Assembly (NCBI GenBank): GCA_023263945.1
Contig: JALQTW010000003.1
Location: 1-64,000, forward strand
Source: Patescibacteria group bacterium
GTDB taxonomy: Bacteria; Patescibacteriota; Gracilibacteria; Peribacterales; Peribacteraceae
Direction: 5' to 3'
DNA: 64,000 bases
A program made the translations under genes and the position numbers. The notes under the pieces were generated by a model. It worked only from the letters and a program-made list of their open reading frames with translations. It did not search any database and was not told the DNA's origin. The stretch's first letter is position 1. The number at the start of each line of letters is the position of its first letter. Of the stretch, positions 30,668 to 41,055 are shown in pieces.

Positions 30668-32221
30668 ATGCCCACGAAGATCACGCCCAGAGCACAAGAT
30701 TTCCCCCAGTGGTATCAGGATGTCATTTCCGCATCACCGGATTTATACGATGAATCTCCCGTCACAGGCGCTATCACATTCGGTCCTCTTGCAACAAAAC
30801 TATGGGGAAATATAAAGGGGTATCTCGATCATCACCTGAAAGCCATGGGAGTCGAAAACATCATGCTTCCCATGCTCATTCCGGAAAGTTTCTTTACGCG
30901 AGAAAAAGAACACGTGGAAGGATTTGCACCGGAAGTGGCAGTTGTTACCCATGCAGGAGGTGCCAAACTTCCGGAGCCCTACTACGTGCGCCCCACAAGC
31001 GAACTGCTGTTTGTAGACTGGTATGGACGTAACGGAAAAATTCAGAGTCATCGCGATCTCCCGCTGCTTGTGAACCAGTGGTGCAGTGTCATGCGCTGGG
31101 AAAAACGTCCGCGCGCGTTCCTGCGTACCAGTGAGTTCCACTGGCAGGAGGGACATTGCTTGTTTGCCGATGAAGCATCGTGCAGAAAACACACGCTCGC
31201 CTTTTTAGATCTCTACGCAACACTCTGCGAAGAACTCTTGGCAATTCCGGTTGTAAAAGGAGAAAAACCCGAACACGAACGGTTCCCCGGAGCCATGGCG
31301 ACGTACACCATCGAAGGCATGATGCAGGACGGCAAGGCGCTGCAAATGGGCACAAGCCACATGCTCTCCCAACATTTTTTGATGGACAGCGATGGTTCGC
31401 CACGCGTGTCGTTCCTCAATGAGGAAGGCAAACAGACGGTCCCCTTCTACGATTCCTGGGGCGTTTCCACACGCCTTTTGGGTGCCGTGTTCATGAGTCA
31501 TGGCGACGATGACGGCATCGTCCTTCCTCCATTCCTAGCTCCTGTTTCGACAGCGGTGCTTCCCATTCTTGCGGGAGACGCCAAAGAGAACGAGAAGATC
31601 CGCAGTGAAGCGCGGAAACTTGCGGGACTCATTGCAGACTCCAAAGAAATTCCCTTTGCACTGCACGGACGGGAGAAGAGTTTTGAGGAACTTGCCTGCA
31701 CATCCTGTCATGACGGCGTAAGTTCCTCGGTGAGGATCGACCAACGCGAAGGTGTGCGTCTGGGAGATAAAACATTCCAGCAGATTCATGACGGAACCCC
31801 CGTACGCATTGAACTGGGAAAGAAAGAACTGGAAGAAGGCATGTGCATGGTGAAGAGCCGTATCCGCAGTCGCGATGATGCGAAGAAAGTCCCCCTCAAG
31901 GATGCCGCAAAGGAGGTTGCAAATATGTTGGAAGAAGACCAAAAGACGCTCTTTGAGAGAGCACAACAACGCATGGAGAAGAATACGCTGCATGCATCAT
32001 CGTATGATGAGGTGAAAGATGCCCTCGCCACGGGAAAGTGGGTGGAAATGGCATGGGATGGCTCGCAGAAAACGGTAGAGCAGCTCAAAGCAGAGACATC
32101 GGGTGGAACCATTCGCTGTTTTGCATTCGATGCCAAGGAGGATGCCAAGAAGGAGAACGATCCTCTTTCAGGAAAGCCCTCCGCGTTTACGAAGAGGGTG
32201 ATTGTGGGGAAGGCGTATTAG
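30668..32221 (+). CDS. proS: Prolyl-tRNA synthetase, archaeal/eukaryal type
   Basis: Charges tRNA-Pro. The 517 residues have class II motif 2 (LLVNQWCSVMRWEKRPRAFLRTSEF region, near 140), motif 3 (STRLLGAVFMSHGDDDG, near 265), the anticodon domain from about 300, and the extra C-terminal zinc-type domain ending in the invariant-like VIVGKAY. The bacterial editing insertion between motifs 2 and 3 is absent. This is the short archaeal/eukaryal form frequent in CPR, mycoplasmas and some other bacteria. TATCCT (30656-30661) lies 6 nt before ATG 30668, so it has its own promoter despite the nearby tRNA gene. Confidence 0.95.
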   Translation: MPTKITPRAQDFPQWYQDVISASPDLYDESPVTGAITFGPLATKLWGNIKGYLDHHLKAMGVENIMLPMLIPESFFTREKEHVEGFAPEVAVVTHAGGAKLPEPYYVRPTSELLFVDWYGRNGKIQSHRDLPLLVNQWCSVMRWEKRPRAFLRTSEFHWQEGHCLFADEASCRKHTLAFLDLYATLCEELLAIPVVKGEKPEHERFPGAMATYTIEGMMQDGKALQMGTSHMLSQHFLMDSDGSPRVSFLNEEGKQTVPFYDSWGVSTRLLGAVFMSHGDDDGIVLPPFLAPVSTAVLPILAGDAKENEKIRSEARKLAGLIADSKEIPFALHGREKSFEELACTSCHDGVSSSVRIDQREGVRLGDKTFQQIHDGTPVRIELGKKELEEGMCMVKSRIRSRDDAKKVPLKDAAKEVANMLEEDQKTLFERAQQRMEKNTLHASSYDEVKDALATGKWVEMAWDGSQKTVEQLKAETSGGTIRCFAFDAKEDAKKENDPLSGKPSAFTKRVIVGKAY

Positions 32222-32255
32222 AGAGGGACATACCTGACGCGGCCTGTACAAACCA

Positions 32256-32840
32256 TCAATCCAACGAAATCCGAATATCATGCGTACGAAAGGCCCTTTC
32301 CAGACTCGTTCGAAGCGTCATGAGGAGTCGTTCATAACACACACGAAGAGCATGCATGGCAGGCGGCAGACAATCCTTAAACATGGGGTAGTAGAGGTCA
32401 CACACTTCGGCAATGATCTCTATCCGTTTCCTTCCTACATGACCATGAATGGTATCCAGGTTATGAATACAATCCGCCATTTTGATGAGAAGGATTTCAG
32501 GATAGGCATACGATGCATGTCGCATGTCTTGGACATACTGCTTGACATGATTGCGAGCGGAAATTCCTTGTGGTCTCTCCACCTTTGTTAGTGCAAGAAC
32601 AATATCAGCAGTTTCCTTCCCGCACTGCCCTTCAAGAGATTCATAGGTGAGTGTCGTATCTTCCAGGGTATCGTGCAGCACCGCCGCAAGGTATGCCGGA
32701 AGTGGGAGGTGTACTCCCGTCTGGAGCAGAATAGAAAGGACAGAGAGAGGATGTTCAATGTACGGCTCTCCACTCTTTCGAAGTTGGCCCTTGTGCGCCT
32801 GCATGGCGAGATCAATCGCCTGATGAACCTGTGGATTCAT
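32256..32840 (-). CDS. RelA/SpoT-like HD-domain hydrolase
   Basis: 194 residues, a stand-alone HD domain: AHKGQLRKSGEPYIEHP (15-31), the HD pair in AAVLHDTLEDT (near 52-62), and IKMADCIHNL (near 121-130) giving the last metal ligands. This matches the (p)ppGpp-hydrolase part of SpoT and the small hydrolases (Mesh1-like). No synthetase or TGS/ACT domain is present. It probably removes alarmone or a related pyrophosphorylated nucleotide. Single gene on the minus strand; the 278 bp upstream, to the giant gene at 33119, show no other gene. Confidence 0.82.
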   Translation of the reverse strand: MNPQVHQAIDLAMQAHKGQLRKSGEPYIEHPLSVLSILLQTGVHLPLPAYLAAVLHDTLEDTTLTYESLEGQCGKETADIVLALTKVERPQGISARNHVKQYVQDMRHASYAYPEILLIKMADCIHNLDTIHGHVGRKRIEIIAEVCDLYYPMFKDCLPPAMHALRVCYERLLMTLRTSLERAFRTHDIRISLD

Positions 32841-33118
32841 GCCATCATCACACCATCATGAGGACAAGCTGGCGATATGATGATCTCTTGATACATAGGG
32901 AGAGAAGGGGCACATGCCTTTACTCTGCGCAAAAAAATGTTCCGAGTAGGGGAAGAACGGAAAATCTTCTTTTCATGAGACGTCTGTTCTAGAGAAGAAT
33001 GGAACCAATAAAGATTGAGGAGAAGCCAAAAACAACGTATTGAAGGAAAATCTTTAAAAAGAGATCTCGCTGTCTTCTTTTTTGCCTTTCATGATGAAGC
33101 CGACATTCCCCTTCCCCT

Positions 33119-36100
33119 ATGTCACCCCACCGCCGTCTCACAATCGAACGTTTGGAACCTCTCACCATGTATTCCGCAACACCCGCGGAATTGACGAGCC
33201 TCGCCCATGAGGTTACTGACCAATATGATGATATTGCGATCGTTCAGGGAGAAATCGATACATTGATGACCCAGATAGGACAAAAACAGGACGAAGAAAA
33301 CGGACTCCTTCAAACAGACGCAGATCTCCATAACCAAGAATTAGAAGCACAATCGCAACAACAGACAATTCAAGGAATGCTTGATGGGTTTCGTCAACAA
33401 ATCAACGATTGTATCGTGCAAGAAGGAAATCTTCGGACCACCATCGCACATCGTCAGGGCGATATCGCTGTGAAACGCAGTGAGCGACAAGCTCTCCAAG
33501 TGACATGGGATGAGGCAAACATGGAGCTTACCACTCGTCTTTCCGCATTGCGCGATGCAATCAATCATATCAGCTCGTCCCTCGCTGCCATTGGAAGAAC
33601 GGTCACACCCCAGATTGAGAAATTGGTTCCAGATCCTTATCCAAAAGAGATTGGAAAGGCCGTTGATACAGCATACGTCCTTCGTACCTTAACAAATGGT
33701 GAGATTGCCCAGTGGAACGGTGCATTGTCTCCTTCTCATGCCTTTAACGATCTTCTCACCAAAGCGCTCCTCACGTGGCAACAGGCAGATGTGCAGAAAA
33801 ATAGACAGACAGCTGCAGAGAACATCGATGCCGTGATAACACACATGGAGTCCATACAGGAAAGCGATATTCATGCCATCAATGAACTTGAAACAATAAT
33901 CGTTGGACTCCAGCAATCGATCACAACACAGCAGAATACGTGGAACGCTCTGGAGGAGACCATCAATGAACTCGTCCATGCGCGCACGGAGATCCCATCG
34001 CACATTTCTTCTATCGATGCGCTCATGGCAACGCTCCAAGATGACTACAATGCAAAAAACACGCAACGTGATAGAGAAAAAGATGAGGCGGTGGTAGCAG
34101 AAAATAATTTGCTCATGGCACTGGAAGACCGTGTCACGGAGTGCCAACCTCCGGACGTTAGAAGTGCAACAACAGATATTCATGCGTTGACTGAAGAAGG
34201 AGACTCCCTCTTAGGACGAACTAAGACGATGCAGGCTGTTATAGGAGACATCCATACTGCGGAAGATGTTATTTGGAGTGATGAGGGGAAGTCTCGTCTT
34301 GCAGCAATAAAACAGACAATGGGAGATTATTCCTTTGCCCTCACACTGGACACGCAAGATTGGCAGGAGCAATTGAATCGCACACTGAACGCTGCAGAAA
34401 GTGCGCTGGATGAAGACATCGATCCTTCAAGCATCACACCACTCTCCATTGGTTTCATCTATGCAAACGATCCGACAGAATTGGAACGACATCTCAAAAA
34501 CTCAGCACATCTTACAACGCCAGAATCACTTAGAGAATCCGTTGATGAAACAACATTGGTGCATGCAGTTCAAGAGGAACTCTCAATGGCTGAAAGTCTT
34601 GCTGCATGGACACTGGCAGATGGATACCCTGTGAAGAAACAACCTCCACTGAAAGAGTTCAACTTTTCTGCATTCGAGAATGTTCCTATTCCTCAGGAAC
34701 AGAATTTCGGTGGTGGCCCGCGCATTTCGATTCCCGAAATAGGCTCCGTGGAAGCGTACTCCAACGAACTCGCTCTTACCTTCGACGCTGGCGCGCTCAT
34801 CGTGACGCGTTCCGCCATGCAAGGAAACACGAATAGTGATGTCTTCGGGTACGCGCTTCGGGAAGGAGACCCTCAACGCATGCGTGTGACCATCACCTCC
34901 AGAAGCACCACGCCGGTCACGCTCCACTTTGGTATTATCGATCAGCAGAAGACCGACGATGTCATGGACGTGCAACCAGGAACGCACACCTACGAACTAC
35001 CGAGGAAGGCATCGTACGTACAAGTCCACGCGAGCGATGGGCGCACGGTGCGCATGGAGCATGTGGAACTTGTGAAGGACACTCCCAAAGACGCGGGAAG
35101 GAATAGGCCACTCGAACTTGCGCTGCATGCAACGCGCGTCTCCGATGTACTCACAGCACTGCAGTACCTTCATACACACGTGATGCAACAACGCGAGCAA
35201 GGCGTGCTGTCGAAGTCGCTTGCGCATCTTCCCAAAGAACTGGGAAAGCGCATCGCACTGCTTGTGCAGGAGGGAGCTGACTTGCAGACACTCCAAACTA
35301 CCTTCAAAGATCTTCCCTGGGGCAGTCTCTCCCCCGCTTCCATGGCATCGCTCTTTCCGAAGGAAGGGATGAGGAACGATCTTGCCCTCTCCGTGATGGA
35401 TTTCTCCGGCTCCGCGGTGACGGTCGCCTTCCGCGATCCCGGTTTCCCGACCATCGTGGAGATTGATCATGGCGCGGGCATGATGGGACGCCGCACGGCA
35501 GAACACAGTGATGTGGGCGGAGGAATGTGCATGGTGCAGGTCTCCATGAACAACGCAACGCCATCCGGAACGTATCAGATCCGCATTCTGGATCCGCAAA
35601 CCGCAGATAAGGTCATCGGCACCATGAACATCGTCTGGAATAGCGCAACGAAGACCATGAGCCTGGGAGACGACGCAAGCATGTTCATTCCAGGGACCTA
35701 CCGAAGAGACGATGGAGTAACACCCTTTGGCGAGCTCATCGTCCAAACACTGGATGATGAAGTAGCCGTGATGACCGCAGGAGATGAATGTACAATAAAC
35801 ATGCGCATTGCGGCGAGTATTCCCGAAGCGTTCAAGACCATCCTTTCCTTCGACGGATACACCAACGCCAACATCATGGCAGCCGAACGGGACACACTTG
35901 CAATGACGATGGCAAGCGTGTGTCCTGCACTGCACTGCGTGACACAACAGGAATTCGAGCAGGCCTTCTATGATCATCTGCCACAGTGGCGATGGGAAAA
36001 CGAAATGCAGACACGGGCGCTCTACCGGTGGGATCACATTGCGTTCACCCAAAGCAGGAGCTCGGAATGGGATAGGTTGAGCCACAATGTGGGAAATTAC

Positions 36101-38731
36101 AATGAGGGCCTTCGCGATATGATCGCACAGGCATTCAACGCAGCAGCCATGCTTCGGCAGGGACGGGTACAGGAGGCCGATGCACTCATCCGTACCATGC
36201 AGCAGAAGTACGACAACCATCTCTCACTTCCGGAGCTCCACATTTCCGCACCGTACTTCATGGCGTTCGTGGAAGCCTGCTGTAATGTCCTGGATAAAAA
36301 ACCGATTGATGTCATGGAGGCATGCAACGGGGCAGAAGCCGAAACGGCTCGATTGCAGTATCAGGCATTCGTCAGTCCTTCCTCTGCGGGAGATGGTACG
36401 GAAGTCGTACGGGACTCCGGTGGCAACCCTGTCACCGATGCAAGCGGCCATCTTGTGTATCAGCAAACGATCGATTACGCAGCGCTCACGACGCACGGCA
36501 TCGATGCCGGGCAGGCACGGAATCTTGTCCATATTGCCAATAAGAATCTTGAACATGCCATTGCGGCAGGTGCACCGCCGGACGTCATTGCTTCCATGCA
36601 GAACCAACAGACGCTTGCCATGGCGAATTACAACACCGTTCTGGGGGGCGGAACGGTCCTCACGTTCCAGCAGGAGAATCAGCAGAATATTCTTACAGCC
36701 ATCGCAGAAGGAGCGCCTATGACCAGGTTAAACGCCATTGCCTACCTGCAGGAAAACGGTCTGCCCATCCCCACTTCCGCGTACGATGACTTCTTCGCAT
36801 CGAAAGAAGGGTTGGACTACGCCCTGACTCATATGACGGATCTGGATGATCTCACGAATACGCTGGTGGCGATGGGGTGGTTGAAGGGGAAGGGAACATT
36901 GGTTGCAACGAATCTTGATGATTTACGGGAACAGCTCGTCACAGCCGGAATAGGAGGAGCGCCAACGGAAGCTTCCTATGCACTCACGAGCGAACAAAAA
37001 GAGCATTCTCTCGATGACTTCTTGAATCTGTATGAAAACAAATATTCTGGTGCAGACATATTCATGATTGATCAGATGCACTGGATTTCTTCTCATTCTC
37101 TTGCGGGAAAAGCATTTATTACCTTGCGCGGAGAGCTGGCTACACGAACCGGTGAAGATCTCGAAAGGTTATGTGCAAAAGCAGAAATCATCTTTGGCAT
37201 TCCGGCAAGTTCACTGGCATGGGCGGCTTCGTCGAATATCGAGTCTGTTTCAACCCGACTCATCACACTCTTCACGCGATCAGGATACGAATCACTCTTT
37301 ACCTCCGCCCCCAGTGCTCCGTCGAGCAATACTTCGGAGGCACGCATTCTTTCGTTTAAAGATTTGGGGAATGGGACCTATAGAATGTTCTTCGATGCCA
37401 CGCTGGATCATCCTTATGGGGTAGCATCGGTGTATGTGTTGGATGCAAGCGGTACGCAGATCAATACCACCGCTGTCATCGTCAACGCAAAAGGTGAGCC
37501 AACACGCTCCATTCGAGGTACACTCTTTGCAGATATTCCCTCCTCCTCCTTGCGAGATTACATTATCTCCGAAACATTACAGGATGGCATTGGCGCTGGC
37601 ATTGCAAACGGCGTGTACAGCGCGCACCTCGATCTGCAACTAGCAGTCTGGAAAGACAATGATGTGTCACAGCATGGTTTGCCTGGAAACATCAGAACAG
37701 GTGTGAAGATTTTCTCGGTACCCGCCGTGAATCCGGAGGTTGTGACAGTAAGAGATCTCTCAACAAACCCTAACCCGGAACGCAGAGCGCTGGAAAATGA
37801 AATACTTAGTCGGTTAAATTTTCCCTTTAATGGAACAGTTGCAATAAATTTAGAAATATCAAGCTTCCATAAAGCAGATGAACTCTATGCATTAGATCTT
37901 AGCGGGGGTACTGCAACAGGCGTTTTAGCACCCACAACATCAAAAGTTGAGCAGGTTGATTTGTTTGCAGGGCAATTAGTACTGAAACATCAACTTCCTA
38001 CGGGAGAATTGTACTTCACAACGTTCTATCATCTTACGCATATTTTAGAAAACATTACTGGGAATACTTATGAGGGATTACAGGAATCTCTCGATAAGAT
38101 GAGTATTCCTGAAGAATACAAAAAAACCATTAGTGATAACATCAATTCACGTCATGATATTGAAAGTGACAAATTGAGCACTTTGAATTTACCATCAGAA
38201 ATAAAGTCTCAGATACAAAATATCATCGACTCCATTTCAGCTGTGCAAAGACACATAACCGATACACTTATTCCTCAATGGGAAAATGAGGGTAAAATAT
38301 TTACAAAAGACGATGGTCTCCTTGGCTTGGAAGGAAAGGAAGGTTACGCAGATGGTGATCATTTCCATGTCCAGTTCAACATTGGCTCTATGAAGGGTGA
38401 AGCTATAGATGTATTCCATTGGATTAATGAGCAACAAAACGGTCTTGTGACAAAAGCTGACCTTGAAAATAGAAGCTCTTATGACTTATTTATTTGGGAT
38501 CAAGCAATAGAAGCAATGGTGAATGAAAATGAAGGAATCGTGTTAGAGCGCGCAGATATAAAGAATAACGAGGGAAAAGTTATTGCAGGTGAAAATTGGG
38601 CATATGCTTTAGAAAGTGGGAAAAGTATAGGTGAAATGGAGAGAGTGATTTGGAGTAAAGAAGAAAATGCATTTATAAATGCCGATGATCACTTAAAGAT
38701 ATGGAATCCTACAACCCGTTCATTCCAATGA
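33119..38731 (+). CDS. Giant LEPR-motif exported protein with C-terminal M23-like peptidase
   Basis: 1870 residues. The N-terminus (RRLTIERLEPLTMYSATPAE) is the LEPR-XLL-type motif that opens many giant exported bacterial proteins. Then come a long coiled-coil (about 20-140 and 230-330), beta-rich and helical stalk regions, and a C-terminal effector. The effector starts near residue 1548, where base composition becomes clearly AT-richer. It has the M23/LytM pattern: H in SFHKADELYALDL (near 1584), TTFYHLTHI (near 1637), and DHFHVQF (near 1746). This suggests cutting of peptide bridges in cell walls. The lipoprotein gene that follows overlaps by ATGA. A surface toxin against other cells, or a wall-remodelling tool on a host, are both possible. 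Confidence 0.8.
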   Translation: MSPHRRLTIERLEPLTMYSATPAELTSLAHEVTDQYDDIAIVQGEIDTLMTQIGQKQDEENGLLQTDADLHNQELEAQSQQQTIQGMLDGFRQQINDCIVQEGNLRTTIAHRQGDIAVKRSERQALQVTWDEANMELTTRLSALRDAINHISSSLAAIGRTVTPQIEKLVPDPYPKEIGKAVDTAYVLRTLTNGEIAQWNGALSPSHAFNDLLTKALLTWQQADVQKNRQTAAENIDAVITHMESIQESDIHAINELETIIVGLQQSITTQQNTWNALEETINELVHARTEIPSHISSIDALMATLQDDYNAKNTQRDREKDEAVVAENNLLMALEDRVTECQPPDVRSATTDIHALTEEGDSLLGRTKTMQAVIGDIHTAEDVIWSDEGKSRLAAIKQTMGDYSFALTLDTQDWQEQLNRTLNAAESALDEDIDPSSITPLSIGFIYANDPTELERHLKNSAHLTTPESLRESVDETTLVHAVQEELSMAESLAAWTLADGYPVKKQPPLKEFNFSAFENVPIPQEQNFGGGPRISIPEIGSVEAYSNELALTFDAGALIVTRSAMQGNTNSDVFGYALREGDPQRMRVTITSRSTTPVTLHFGIIDQQKTDDVMDVQPGTHTYELPRKASYVQVHASDGRTVRMEHVELVKDTPKDAGRNRPLELALHATRVSDVLTALQYLHTHVMQQREQGVLSKSLAHLPKELGKRIALLVQEGADLQTLQTTFKDLPWGSLSPASMASLFPKEGMRNDLALSVMDFSGSAVTVAFRDPGFPTIVEIDHGAGMMGRRTAEHSDVGGGMCMVQVSMNNATPSGTYQIRILDPQTADKVIGTMNIVWNSATKTMSLGDDASMFIPGTYRRDDGVTPFGELIVQTLDDEVAVMTAGDECTINMRIAASIPEAFKTILSFDGYTNANIMAAERDTLAMTMASVCPALHCVTQQEFEQAFYDHLPQWRWENEMQTRALYRWDHIAFTQSRSSEWDRLSHNVGNYNEGLRDMIAQAFNAAAMLRQGRVQEADALIRTMQQKYDNHLSLPELHISAPYFMAFVEACCNVLDKKPIDVMEACNGAEAETARLQYQAFVSPSSAGDGTEVVRDSGGNPVTDASGHLVYQQTIDYAALTTHGIDAGQARNLVHIANKNLEHAIAAGAPPDVIASMQNQQTLAMANYNTVLGGGTVLTFQQENQQNILTAIAEGAPMTRLNAIAYLQENGLPIPTSAYDDFFASKEGLDYALTHMTDLDDLTNTLVAMGWLKGKGTLVATNLDDLREQLVTAGIGGAPTEASYALTSEQKEHSLDDFLNLYENKYSGADIFMIDQMHWISSHSLAGKAFITLRGELATRTGEDLERLCAKAEIIFGIPASSLAWAASSNIESVSTRLITLFTRSGYESLFTSAPSAPSSNTSEARILSFKDLGNGTYRMFFDATLDHPYGVASVYVLDASGTQINTTAVIVNAKGEPTRSIRGTLFADIPSSSLRDYIISETLQDGIGAGIANGVYSAHLDLQLAVWKDNDVSQHGLPGNIRTGVKIFSVPAVNPEVVTVRDLSTNPNPERRALENEILSRLNFPFNGTVAINLEISSFHKADELYALDLSGGTATGVLAPTTSKVEQVDLFAGQLVLKHQLPTGELYFTTFYHLTHILENITGNTYEGLQESLDKMSIPEEYKKTISDNINSRHDIESDKLSTLNLPSEIKSQIQNIIDSISAVQRHITDTLIPQWENEGKIFTKDDGLLGLEGKEGYADGDHFHVQFNIGSMKGEAIDVFHWINEQQNGLVTKADLENRSSYDLFIWDQAIEAMVNENEGIVLERADIKNNEGKVIAGENWAYALESGKSIGEMERVIWSKEENAFINADDHLKIWNPTTRSFQ

Positions 38732-39270
38732 AAAAAATTATTCTCCTCAGCTTTGGCATTTGTTTATTAATTGGATGTAGCACTAAAAATGGATCCGAAT
38801 CTTCATTGAGTCAAGGAATGACTATTAATGGAAAAATTATGCCATTCTCAATGGAACTTCCTTCGTCAGTAATTTATAAAAAAACACGAAGTGATGGTAG
38901 CTTATACTTAGCGACAAGCACTGGCTCAGACCTAGATTATAAAAAATCAGATTACGCAATTGAAATTTATGATCAAAAAAATGAAAAATGTGGACCAAGC
39001 CTTACTGGCGCATCTCAACTGCAACCTTTGAAAGAAGCTGATCCATCAATTCAGTGGGGAGTCGTCGATATTTTGAAAAGGATGAAAGAAGGAGATAGTG
39101 GTTATTTTCCTCCTTTCAATATAGACCATATGAAATGTGGTGGATCTAAATTTAGTTATGCCTTCTGCGTCGAAAAGAATGGAGAAACAACACTGATTTG
39201 CATAAATCAAGAAACAGATAATCCAAAACAAGCAGAAGATATTCTTAAGACGTTCCGGTGGACAAAGTAA
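38728..39270 (+). CDS. Lipoprotein coupled to the M23-bearing giant (possible immunity protein)
   Basis: 180 residues: signal peptide with lipobox (IILLSFGICLLIGC, Cys 17), then a compact beta-rich domain with four further Cys (CGPS, CGGS, CVEK, CINQ). The ATG overlaps the giant's stop (ATGA), so the two are made together, and both are AT-rich compared with the stalk of the giant. Lipoprotein partners located outside the membrane are the expected form of protection against wall hydrolases. Immunity is therefore a reasonable inference but unproven. Confidence 0.7.
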   Translation: MKKIILLSFGICLLIGCSTKNGSESSLSQGMTINGKIMPFSMELPSSVIYKKTRSDGSLYLATSTGSDLDYKKSDYAIEIYDQKNEKCGPSLTGASQLQPLKEADPSIQWGVVDILKRMKEGDSGYFPPFNIDHMKCGGSKFSYAFCVEKNGETTLICINQETDNPKQAEDILKTFRWTK

Positions 39271-39317
39271 CTCTCATCTATTCCCTCTGAATAGTATCCT
39301 CAATCGTATTTTGCTCT

Positions 39318-41018
39318 TCAGCTCACACCTAATCCATGCTTCTTGCATATATCACCATAAATGCCCTTCAGCTCTCGAAGTGAGATGAATAGCTCTGCAA
39401 GCTTAAGCCAGACAAACTTTCTCTTTATTTCATTATCGGCACTCTGATATATCACCATCAGATATGCATATATATGCGTCAATGTTTGCTCTATTTTTTT
39501 TATAGTATCACTGTACATCGTACGTTCTTCTCTTGAAAGTTTTCTCAACAGGAGAAGTGTATTCTCGTGATTCTCGTGTAAGCGAGTCAAATGCTGTTCA
39601 TCAACAACGATAATATACGTATTCGGGAGATATTGTATGTAATCTTCAAACGTTTTATCGATTTCGGGAGATATTTTTGATCTATCTCCGCTACTAAAAT
39701 GTGCTGCTCCGTATACCAGAATACCAACATCATTCTTTGTTAAATTTTCTGCAATGTTTTTTACTACAGTTCGTTGCGGATCATTAAACATTAATGATTC
39801 TCGCTCCTTTTCTACATCAATTTTAGCATTTGCAAATCCGATCTGACCATATCCTCCACGATACAGTTTCGATCTTTTTTCAGAAATTTGCGTCTCTAGA
39901 ACATTTCTTTCAACCTTGTTATCCAGCCTTCCATCTCCGAAAACATTTTGTGGTCCCATTCCCGTATCAAGAAAAACTGCAGCCCCATAACTTGTTACAG
40001 CAGAAGAATGAATTCTCCGCAGATCATCAATATCAATTCCTGCTGCTCTTGCCTCATCTTCATATTGATATCTCATTTGCGCCATTCGCTGAGTCTGGTG
40101 ATGAATATCAGCATACATATCATGTAACATTTTATATTCGTTTTCTGCCTGCACTCTGTCATATGCAAAGGAGATAGGATAGGTTTCCCAGAAGAACTTC
40201 GTCTTTCCCTTTTCATGAACCCTATACATTGAAGTTGATACATCAACAAGATTTTGTCTATGCCTAAGAAAAACATCACTTAACAAGGGATCATAGGCAT
40301 CATATCTGGAAAAAGTTCCCTCATTCCCATGGTAATATTTGAGAGCTATTAAGACTCTATCCGCCTTCTCCGGAGAAAGTCGAAAGACAATTTTTCCTCC
40401 ATGTTGTGTAATAATTGCTTCGCAATCTCTAATTGTTTGTTCGATAGATGAATCTGGCGCACCTTCTGGAAAAGATGAAACAAAGAGAGGATCTTCTATA
40501 TGTGCATTCTTCTTAATTCTCTGATTTGTGCTTTGTATAAGACGAACAATCCAAGCATTGCCTTCTTTTCTTTTGGGGCTCTGAGGATACAACGATTCTA
40601 CTTGTTCTCGAGAAAGAGCACCATCTGAAGCGGTAATGAAAACCGCTTCATGTCCTGAGTGCACCTGTGCAACTTCTTCCCAATCACGCCCATTACCATT
40701 AAAATTACGTGTGAAAATGAGGTCGCTTTCTTCTCTATTGGAGCCAATCCTTAGAATTCTTTTGAGAGAAGATCGAACATCACGTTGGAAAAGCGCAATA
40801 CGCATTGGCACAATGTGAAGGCCTTCAGGTGTATCAAAGGAAAAGCCTTCGTCAAACTCCTGCATTTTGAGCCAGTGTTCATATGCATTTGGGATTCCCC
40901 CAATATTTTTAACCCATGCCTCTCGGGCACCCTTTTCATTTACTATTGTGGCATGTGATATTGCATGTAGAACTTCTGAAGTGAAGCTGTCTTTATTTCG
41001 AGGAGAAGATTCAGGCAT
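39318..41018 (-). CDS. Large hypothetical soluble protein, 566 aa
   Basis: No signal peptide and no recognised family. The sequence is charged and helical at both ends. A central alpha/beta part contains DVGILVYGAAHFSSGD (near 437), reminiscent of the GxxH motifs of TraB/ChaN-like proteins. A second segment, GAAVFLDTGMGPQNVFGDG, lies near 355. The first ~120 residues resemble no domain I know. AT-rich like the effector cassette it converges with. An excellent promoter with leaderless spacing fixes the ATG at 41018. Function unknown. Confidence 0.7.
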   Translation of the reverse strand: MPESSPRNKDSFTSEVLHAISHATIVNEKGAREAWVKNIGGIPNAYEHWLKMQEFDEGFSFDTPEGLHIVPMRIALFQRDVRSSLKRILRIGSNREESDLIFTRNFNGNGRDWEEVAQVHSGHEAVFITASDGALSREQVESLYPQSPKRKEGNAWIVRLIQSTNQRIKKNAHIEDPLFVSSFPEGAPDSSIEQTIRDCEAIITQHGGKIVFRLSPEKADRVLIALKYYHGNEGTFSRYDAYDPLLSDVFLRHRQNLVDVSTSMYRVHEKGKTKFFWETYPISFAYDRVQAENEYKMLHDMYADIHHQTQRMAQMRYQYEDEARAAGIDIDDLRRIHSSAVTSYGAAVFLDTGMGPQNVFGDGRLDNKVERNVLETQISEKRSKLYRGGYGQIGFANAKIDVEKERESLMFNDPQRTVVKNIAENLTKNDVGILVYGAAHFSSGDRSKISPEIDKTFEDYIQYLPNTYIIVVDEQHLTRLHENHENTLLLLRKLSREERTMYSDTIKKIEQTLTHIYAYLMVIYQSADNEIKRKFVWLKLAELFISLRELKGIYGDICKKHGLGVS

Positions 41019-41024
41019 AATTTT

Positions 41025-41053
41025 ATAATAAAATACATATGATAATATGTCAA
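41025..41053 (-). promoter_or_regulatory. Consensus leaderless promoter of the 41018 gene
   Basis: Minus strand TTGACA (41053-41048), exactly 17 nt, TATTAT (41030-41025), then 6 nt to ATG 41018. Confidence 0.75.
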
Positions 41054-41055
41054 TA

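Noticed and set aside
34997..36220. 407-aa minus-strand ORF opposite the first giant gene
   Set aside because: It lies fully inside the giant's frame. Its Cys/His-rich composition is that of a reverse-frame shadow, with no promoter or motif.
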